Shown here piece by piece: positions 58,198 to 64,000 of a stretch of 64,000 bases of DNA. Under the pieces are notes generated by a model. It did not search any database. It worked only from the letters and a program-made list of their open reading frames with translations, and was not told the origin of the DNA. The stretch's first letter is position 1. Each line of letters starts with the position of its first letter. Location of the stretch: NCBI RefSeq assembly GCF_018831085.1, contig NZ_JAGPNM010000008.1:84144-148143 (forward strand). Direction: 5' to 3'. A program made the translations under genes and the position numbers. Source of the DNA: Rheinheimera oceanensis (GTDB lineage Bacteria > Pseudomonadota > Gammaproteobacteria > Enterobacterales > Alteromonadaceae).

Positions 58198-59171
58198 GGT
58201 TGCTGGCGCTGATATACCCGCACATAGTCAATTTGCAGGCTTTGCGGGTAAGCGCTGGGGTTTATGCCGGTTTCATTCACTGAGCCGGCCCAGTTGCCAC
58301 CTACCGCTAAATTCAGCAGCAAATGAAAAGGCCGGTCAAAAGGTGCATGCCGCGGCAGGGCCGTTTTTAACGTTACAGCACCGGTGTGCCATTCGCTGCT
58401 TTTTTGCGTTGCGTATAACACATCATCAACATACCAGCGAATTTCACCCGGCTGCCATTCTATCGCGTAAGTATGAAATGCATCGGCCGGGCTTTGGCCG
58501 TTGGGCAGTTTATAACTCTGGCCGCTGTGTACATTATCCGGCCAGGGCTCGCCGTAATGTAAGGTGCCGTAAATACGCCGCTCAGGGTCATCAGCAAGCG
58601 CGCTGGGTTCATCAGAAATGGTTCCCAGATTTACCGCTTCCATAATGTCGATTTCACCGGATAACGGCCAGGGGCCGTACAACCAGTCTGTTGGCAGCAT
58701 CCATATTGCCGGCCAGCTACCCTGACCTGTTGGTAATTTTGCCCGGATTTCAAAACGGCCATACAACCAGTCACCCTTACCTTTGCTGCGTAAGCGTGCT
58801 GAGGTATAAGGCAGCGTTTTACGCTGATGCGGGCTGAAATCCGGGTCATCTTCATTTAACGCCGGGCCGGTGAAGGTTTCTTTGCGTGCCACTATATATA
58901 ACACGCCATTATCGACATAGGCATTTTCCGGCCGGTTGGTATAGCACTGTTGTTCGTCGTTACCACCGCCCCAGCAGTTTTGCTCAAAGCTCCATTTGCT
59001 CAGATCAATACTATTGCCGTTAAACTCGTCCTGCCACACCAGTTGCCAGTCAGCGCTGGCAACTGCATCAGGCTGATGCTGTGCCACACTTTGCTCAGTG
59101 GGCTTTGGTGGCACAGTGCTGCAACTTGCCAGCACGGCGCTGGCAAGCAGGGTAACGAGATAACGACGCAT
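58194..59171 (-). CDS. GH16 beta-glucanase (laminarinase-type) lipoprotein
   Basis: 325 residues. The lipoprotein signal ends LASC with C17, so the enzyme should be anchored at the outer membrane. The GH16 active site SGEIDIMEAV (E173 nucleophile, D175, E178 acid/base) lies in a jelly-roll fold flanked by the family's WQDEFNGNSIDLSKWSFE start and GSWPAIWMLP. The pattern E-x-D-x-x-E (with no inserted residue) is the one of beta-1,3(4)-glucanases. It cuts beta-1,3-glucan at the surface. Last of the MFS-GH3-GH16 operon (3-base gap). Confidence 0.93.
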   Translation of the reverse strand: MRRYLVTLLASAVLASCSTVPPKPTEQSVAQHQPDAVASADWQLVWQDEFNGNSIDLSKWSFEQNCWGGGNDEQQCYTNRPENAYVDNGVLYIVARKETFTGPALNEDDPDFSPHQRKTLPYTSARLRSKGKGDWLYGRFEIRAKLPTGQGSWPAIWMLPTDWLYGPWPLSGEIDIMEAVNLGTISDEPSALADDPERRIYGTLHYGEPWPDNVHSGQSYKLPNGQSPADAFHTYAIEWQPGEIRWYVDDVLYATQKSSEWHTGAVTLKTALPRHAPFDRPFHLLLNLAVGGNWAGSVNETGINPSAYPQSLQIDYVRVYQRQQP

Positions 59172-59174
59172 ATT

Positions 59175-61700
59175 TTAGTCTCCGCTGCAGGAAATAGTGG
59201 CGTCGCCTGCTACCGCAGGTTTCAGCCGTATATCAGCCAAGCTTAGCACCAGCGGCGCTGTTGTGGCTAATGATACCGGCGTGAAAATCTGGCTGAAGTC
59301 AGCGCCTTGCCGGGCAAAACAGGCTAAATCGACACTAATTGTCTGCCAGGTTTCATCTGCCATGGCCTGTAACTGCGGGGCTATATTCAGTGCACTGCTA
59401 CAGCCTTGTGCGCAGTCCATACCCAGCATAACACTATCAGGCACTGCACCACTGCGTTTTAGCTGCAGCACCAACGCACTGCCAGCTTCCTGGTATGAAC
59501 GTAAATCGGCCGGAAATGCACTGGTTAATGCTACCTTTGCCTCACCGCTAAAAGCAAAACGGCGTGCGTCTTCCTGCACAGTTTTATCAAAAGTTCGCAC
59601 GGCAATATTACCCTGCTGCTGTACGCTGCTAACCACAGCCTGGGTCTCACCACCACTTTGCAGCAACAACTGATAGGGCGCTTTTACTGCCAGTTCAAAC
59701 AGTACTAAATCATCCAGCACTGTATCGGTATCTACCTGCTCTTCCAGAGTGTTACTCAGCGTGCTCTTATCACCGTAACGCAAGCCAAAACCATATGGTA
59801 GCAACGGCTGATAGTCGGCATCGTGGCGGTTGACAATTTGCTGTACTGTAGCAGGCCAGCTAAATGACAATTTACCGCGAAAATCGACATTAATACTGCC
59901 GTCTGCTTTCGCCATAACCACATCGGCCACGCCTACGCCCTCACTGCCCGGCAGCCATACGGCGACAAAAGCATCAGAGGCGTTTAACTCAGGGTTTACC
60001 CATAACGGCCGGCCACTGATAAATAGCGACACCACTTTAATGCCGTCGGCTTTGAGTTTACGCAGCAGGGCTAAATCAGTTTTATTACCCCGCTGATACT
60101 CTAAGTTGTCTAAATCGCCATTGCCTTCGGCATAAGGTTGCTCACCAAATACCACTATGGCTACATCGGGTTTATTGCTGTAGCTGCCATCTGCGCTTAG
60201 CTCGGTGCTGCCGCCTGCGGCATCTACCGCCTGTTTAATACCGGCATAAATTGAGCTGCCACCGGGGAAATCACTGTTAGTGTTGCCGGTGCCCTGCCAA
60301 CTGATAGTCCAGCCACCTGACTGCATACCAATATTGTCGGCACCTTCACCTGTTACCAAAATATGCTGTTTAGGATTTAACGGCAAAATAGCATCGTTAT
60401 TTTTCAGTAACACCAGTGATTGCTGCACGGCTTCGCGTGCTACAGCGCGGTGCTCAGCAGAGCCTATCAGTTCAGTTTTACCCGACAACGGCCGGTTAGC
60501 CGGGCTGGGTTTATCAAATAAACCGGCCCGCAGTTTTACGCGTAAAATACGCCGCACTGCATCATCAATCCGGCTTAGCGGAATAACACCACTCTCGACC
60601 TGCTCAATCAGGTTATAGTACAGCGGTTTCCAGGCTGCCGTTGGCACCATATAGACATCCAGCCCGGCCAGTGCGGCCTGGGCGCAATTGTCGTTAGTAC
60701 AACCGGGGATCTGGCCGTGGCCGTTCCAGTCACCTACTACAAAGCCATCAAAGCCCATGCGGGTTTTCAGTACATCGGTTAGCAGGTATTTATCACCATG
60801 AATTTTACTGCCGTGCCAGCTGTTAAATGACGCCATAACACTTTGTGCGCCAGCCTGCAGGCCACCTACGTAGCCCTGGGCATGAATACTGAACAACTCT
60901 TGCTCACTGGCAATATTATCGCCCTGATCATCACCGCCCACGGTGCCGCCATCGCCGACAAAATGCTTAACGGTGCTGATCACCCGCTCATCGCCAAGAA
61001 AATCCTGATCTGCGGCGCCCTGTAAACCGGTAACAATAGCGGCGGCATAATCGTGTACTATCTCAGGATCTTCCGAGTAACCTTCATAGGTACGGCCCCA
61101 GCGGTCATCACGCACCACCGCAACCGTAGGTGCAAATACCCAGTCGATACCGGTAACCATCACTTCACGGGCCGTTACTTTGGCTATTTGCTCAATTAAT
61201 GCCGGGTTATTTGCCGCACCCAGGCCAATATTGTGCGGAAATAATGTGGCGCCAATTACGTTGTTATGGCCGTGTACAGCATCGGTACCCCACATGGTTG
61301 GAATACGGCTGCCGTCCAGGCTGTCGTCTATTGATGCCTGGTACATTGCCTCAGCCAGCGCGATCCAGTCGGCAGGGGTGGCATGCTTGTTGTCGTTTGG
61401 AAAAGCGCCGCCACCGTTTAAAAATGAGCCAAAGCCATATTTGCGCATATCTTCCACGGTAATATCGCGGATTTCCGGCTGGATCATCTGGGCAATTTTA
61501 TGCTGTAACGTCATGCCCGCCATAATGTCGGTGATTTTCTGCTCAATAGCCGCATCTTTGGCTACCGGTAACTGTAATTCTGGCCAGATGGCAGCGGTGT
61601 TATCTGTCACGGTATCAGGCTCTGTTGGTGCCTTGCTACAAGCTGTCAAAATAACAGCACAGCTTATACTCAGTAGTGAAAGTTTTAGGCGAAATGTCAT
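59175..61700 (-). CDS. GH3 exo-beta-glucosidase lipoprotein
   Basis: 841 residues with a lipoprotein signal ending LTAC (C21). The GH3 N-terminal TIM barrel (about 45-400) includes nucleophile D324 in GFVVGDWNGHGQ, the substrate-binding KHFVGDGGTVGGDDQGDN stretch near 245, and PTMWGTDAVHGHNN. The (alpha/beta)6 domain follows (about 420-640; LVLLKNNDAILPL, VIVVFGEQPYAEGNGD), then an extra C-terminal beta domain (about 680-841). Resembles exo-1,3/1,4-beta-glucanases of marine Alteromonadales (ExoP type). Trims oligosaccharides in the periplasm. Second gene of the operon, 12 bases after the MFS gene. Confidence 0.9.
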   Translation of the reverse strand: MTFRLKLSLLSISCAVILTACSKAPTEPDTVTDNTAAIWPELQLPVAKDAAIEQKITDIMAGMTLQHKIAQMIQPEIRDITVEDMRKYGFGSFLNGGGAFPNDNKHATPADWIALAEAMYQASIDDSLDGSRIPTMWGTDAVHGHNNVIGATLFPHNIGLGAANNPALIEQIAKVTAREVMVTGIDWVFAPTVAVVRDDRWGRTYEGYSEDPEIVHDYAAAIVTGLQGAADQDFLGDERVISTVKHFVGDGGTVGGDDQGDNIASEQELFSIHAQGYVGGLQAGAQSVMASFNSWHGSKIHGDKYLLTDVLKTRMGFDGFVVGDWNGHGQIPGCTNDNCAQAALAGLDVYMVPTAAWKPLYYNLIEQVESGVIPLSRIDDAVRRILRVKLRAGLFDKPSPANRPLSGKTELIGSAEHRAVAREAVQQSLVLLKNNDAILPLNPKQHILVTGEGADNIGMQSGGWTISWQGTGNTNSDFPGGSSIYAGIKQAVDAAGGSTELSADGSYSNKPDVAIVVFGEQPYAEGNGDLDNLEYQRGNKTDLALLRKLKADGIKVVSLFISGRPLWVNPELNASDAFVAVWLPGSEGVGVADVVMAKADGSINVDFRGKLSFSWPATVQQIVNRHDADYQPLLPYGFGLRYGDKSTLSNTLEEQVDTDTVLDDLVLFELAVKAPYQLLLQSGGETQAVVSSVQQQGNIAVRTFDKTVQEDARRFAFSGEAKVALTSAFPADLRSYQEAGSALVLQLKRSGAVPDSVMLGMDCAQGCSSALNIAPQLQAMADETWQTISVDLACFARQGADFSQIFTPVSLATTAPLVLSLADIRLKPAVAGDATISCSGD

Positions 61701-61712
61701 AGCGGCTCTCCG

Positions 61713-62963
61713 TTACGCCACAGCACGCGGTTTGCTGCCAACCGCGCCGTACCAGGCAATAAATACATAACACAGCAAAGGAATAATAAAGGCGATCTGC
61801 ACATTGACCACATCAGCCAGCCGCGCCTGCGCCAGCGGTAGTACTGCACCACCAACAATTGCCAGACATAAAATGCCGGAGCCCTGGCCGGTATGTTGCT
61901 TTAAACCGTGAATCGCCAGACTGAAAATAGTCGGGAACATAATGGAATTGCATAAGCCCACCAGCAACAGTGCCCACATCGCCAGGCTGCCGCTGCTGCT
62001 GATAGTCAGCGCCAGCAGGATCACTGCACACACGGCGTTAAACGCCAGCACCTTGCCGGGGGCAATATATTGCATAACATAAGCACCGATAAAACGGCCC
62101 ACCATAGCGCCACCAAAATACCAGGCAATATAATGTGACGCTTTTTGTGCATCCAGGCTGCTGATATCAGGCTGGGTAATAAAGCTGACCAGAAAACTGC
62201 CAATGCCCACTTCGGCACCGACATAAACAAAAATACCCACAGCACCCAGCACCAGATGGCGGTAACGCCAGGCCGAGCCACTGGTTATATCCAGATTTGC
62301 ATCTTTTTTACCCAGTTTTGGCAGGCGCAAAAAGGCAAAAATCAGTGCCATTATAATCAGCACCGCAGCCAGTAGCAGGTAGGGCATTTGCACGGTAGAT
62401 TCGGTTACTTCGCCCGGTTTCGGTGCCTCCATACCGCCAAAAATAAGCCAGGCACCAAAAAAGGGTGCCAAAGTGGTACCCAGTGAGTTAAAGGCTTGCG
62501 TCATGGTTAAACGGCTGGAAGCCGTTTCCGGCCGGCCCAGCACGCTGACATAGGGGTTAGCAGCCACCTGCAAAATAGTAATGCCGGCGGCTAACACAAA
62601 CAGCGCAATCAAAAACAGCGGATAGTAATGTGCGGCGGCTGCGGGGTAAAACAACAGGCAACCGGCCCCGGCAATCAGCAGGCCGGTAACAATACCTGCC
62701 TGATAGCCAATACGGCTTACCAGCATACCTGCGGGTACAGAGACAACAAAATAGGCACTGAAAAAGCAAAACTGAATTAATAATGCCTGCGTGTATGTCA
62801 GGTCAAACAAGCCTTTGAGGTAAGGTACCAGAATGTCATTCAGGCAGGTAATAAAACCCCAGATAAAAAATAATGTGGTTAATGATGTCAAAGCAAATCT
62901 GTAATTAATCTGGCCTGATGTTGCCTCTGGCGTAGCCTCGCTAAGCGTTGGTGTTACAGCCAT
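61713..62963 (-). CDS. MFS sugar transporter (FucP/GluP-like)
   Basis: 416 residues, twelve membrane helices, of the FucP-like glucose/galactose symporter family. Marks are [23 protein letters not shown] (about 35-57), [22 protein letters not shown] (about 80-101) and [19 protein letters not shown] near 340. It would import the glucose or short glucosides released by GH3. First gene of the leftward operon, divergent from the GH1 gene, sharing one operator. Confidence 0.9.
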   Translation of the reverse strand: MAVTPTLSEATPEATSGQINYRFALTSLTTLFFIWGFITCLNDILVPYLKGLFDLTYTQALLIQFCFFSAYFVVSVPAGMLVSRIGYQAGIVTGLLIAGAGCLLFYPAAAAHYYPLFLIALFVLAAGITILQVAANPYVSVLGRPETASSRLTMTQAFNSLGTTLAPFFGAWLIFGGMEAPKPGEVTESTVQMPYLLLAAVLIIMALIFAFLRLPKLGKKDANLDITSGSAWRYRHLVLGAVGIFVYVGAEVGIGSFLVSFITQPDISSLDAQKASHYIAWYFGGAMVGRFIGAYVMQYIAPGKVLAFNAVCAVILLALTISSSGSLAMWALLLVGLCNSIMFPTIFSLAIHGLKQHTGQGSGILCLAIVGGAVLPLAQARLADVVNVQIAFIIPLLCYVFIAWYGAVGSKPRAVA

Positions 62964-63024
62964 CTTGTCCTCCCCGATGTTTTATGTTTTTGATTGACGT
63001 GTGCGTTGTCGCCGTCTAGTATGA

Positions 63025-63038
63025 TGTAAGCGCTTTCA
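63025..63038. promoter_or_regulatory. LacI-family operator between the MFS and GH1 genes
   Basis: TGTAAGCGCTTTCA is one base off the perfect palindrome found at 53339. It lies 62 bases before the MFS start and 83 before the GH1 start, so one repressor could switch both directions. Confidence 0.7.
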
Positions 63039-63120
63039 TTTATAGCATATATCACGCTGTTGGCAATAATTTTTGTCGCTCAGCAGCCCGTAACAATACG
63101 ACCGGAAGATAGCAAAACCG

Positions 63121-64000
63121 ATGAAAATAACCTTAGCCCACAGCTCACCTCTGCTAAAACCCGACTTTGTGTTTGGTGTTGCCACTGCCTCGTTTCAGAT
63201 TGAAGGTGCCGCCGATAGCCGCGAGGCCTGCATCTGGGACACCTTCTGTGCACAACCCGGCCGGATTAAAGACGGCTCAAATGGCCTTATAGCTTGCGAC
63301 CATATCGCGCGCTGGCAGGAAGATGTCGAGCTTATTGCTGCACTGGGTGTAGACGCTTACCGCTTTTCCATCGCCTGGGGCCGGGTAATACATGCCGACG
63401 GCAGCATAAACCAGGCCGGGCTGAATTTTTATCTGCAACTGCTGGATGCGCTAAACGAACGCAATATCAAAGCCTTTGTTACGCTGTATCACTGGGATTT
63501 ACCGCAGTACCTGCAAGACAACGGCGGCTGGCTTAATCGCAGCACTGCCTATAAATTTGCAGAATATGCCGATATTGTTAGCCGGGCTTTTGGCGACAGA
63601 GTGTATTCTTACGCCACATTAAATGAGCCATTTTGCAGTGCTTATTTAAGTTATGAAGCCGGTATTCATGCCCCGGGCGTGCAAAACCGTCAGCAAGGCC
63701 GTCAGGTAGCACACCATTTATTACTGGCGCATGGTTTAGCCATGCCGGTATTGCAAAAAAACGCGCCCCGGGCACTTAACGGCATAGTACTGAATTTCAG
63801 CCCCTGCCATGCCGCCAGCGACAGTGAAGCAGATATCCGTGCTGCTCATATGGCCGATCAGTACCACAACCAATGGTACCTGCAGCCGTTAATGGAAGGC
63901 TGTTATCCGGCACTGCTGCAACAACTGCCTGCAACCGAGCAGCCACAAATTAAAGACGGCGATATGGCTATTATTGCCCAGCCACTGGATTTTCTGGGGG
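63121..64000 (+). CDS. GH1 beta-glucosidase (C-terminus cut by window edge)
   Basis: 293 codons visible of about 450. No signal peptide, so cytoplasmic. The family's FVFGVATASFQIEGA (about 17-31), GVDAYRFSIAWGRV (about 76-89) and the acid/base glutamate E169 in TLNEPFC are present. The catalytic nucleophile (ITENG) lies beyond base 64000. It should hydrolyse cellobiose, laminaribiose or similar to glucose. ATG 63121 with GGAAG 12 bases upstream. Divergent from the MFS operon and sharing its operator. Confidence 0.95.
   Translation, partial: MKITLAHSSPLLKPDFVFGVATASFQIEGAADSREACIWDTFCAQPGRIKDGSNGLIACDHIARWQEDVELIAALGVDAYRFSIAWGRVIHADGSINQAGLNFYLQLLDALNERNIKAFVTLYHWDLPQYLQDNGGWLNRSTAYKFAEYADIVSRAFGDRVYSYATLNEPFCSAYLSYEAGIHAPGVQNRQQGRQVAHHLLLAHGLAMPVLQKNAPRALNGIVLNFSPCHAASDSEADIRAAHMADQYHNQWYLQPLMEGCYPALLQQLPATEQPQIKDGDMAIIAQPLDFLG

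Noticed and set aside
61180..61770. 196-codon plus-strand frame opposite the GH3 gene
   Set aside because: Entirely antisense to the conserved GH3 signal and barrel region; a shadow frame.
1..64000. CRISPR arrays, insertion sequences and prophage
   Set aside because: No regularly spaced repeats, transposase, integrase or phage structural genes could be seen.

Overview
The window is chromosomal DNA of a marine or aquatic gammaproteobacterium, most likely of the Alteromonadales/Chromatiaceae neighbourhood (Rheinheimera, Alishewanella or Arsukibacterium type). The grounds are enterobacterial-like core proteins (CysGHIJ, Rep, PolA, EngB, YihI), two RNAs in their expected places (Spot 42 after polA, a CsrB/CsrC-type RNA between engB and yihI), cytochromes c4 and c5, and a TonB-receptor-driven beta-glucan locus. 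The genus is inferred, not proven. Genes are packed on both strands with many 4-base overlaps.

Layout. 1-9.3 kb: sulfur assimilation and peroxide defence, with cysG (cut by the left edge), ahpF-ahpC, and a tight cysJ-cysI-cysH operon; a META-domain lipoprotein and a periplasmic binding protein lie between. 9.6-14.9 kb: a YggN-type periplasmic protein, a RidA-type enamine/imine deaminase, a two-gene ABC exporter, and an NfeD/stomatin/TerB-like membrane cluster. 14.9-17.8 kb: a more A/T-rich accessory patch with two orphan genes, the wreck of an amidohydrolase gene, and a leftward operon of a Tse2-like ADP-ribosyltransferase toxin, a small acidic partner overlapping it by 4 bases, and a histone-deacetylase-family hydrolase. 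17.9-35.1 kb: housekeeping core with ubiK, rep, a GAF-GAF-GGDEF-(degenerate EAL) protein, cytochrome c5, polA, Spot 42, a candidate new small RNA, engB, cytochrome c4, a Csr-sequestering RNA with a far-upstream UvrY/GacA palindrome, yihI, a secreted amidohydrolase, tRNA-His, an MscS channel and a DUF481 outer-membrane protein.

35.1-51.8 kb: sbcDC, then an envelope-stress group (BON protein, ferritin-like protein, sigma-54 activator with a worn-out receiver domain, phosphatase-lipid kinase fusion, small lipoprotein, DUF1328 protein). Two of its transcription units carry sigma-54 type -24/-12 elements, so the activator probably controls its neighbours. An MdtABC-like RND efflux operon follows.

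52-64 kb: after a secreted alpha/beta hydrolase comes a beta-glucan (laminarin-type) utilisation locus. A TonB receptor, a SapC-family protein and a cupin-like protein run rightward; an MFS sugar importer, a GH3 and a GH16 lipoprotein run leftward; a GH1 beta-glucosidase runs off the right edge. Near-identical palindromes of the form TGTAAGCGCTTACA precede the receptor gene and lie between the MFS and GH1 genes, so one LacI-family repressor, not encoded here, probably controls the whole locus. The expected route is: GH16 cuts the glucan at the cell surface, the receptor imports oligosaccharides, GH3 trims them, the MFS protein moves sugar inward and GH1 finishes the work in the cytoplasm.
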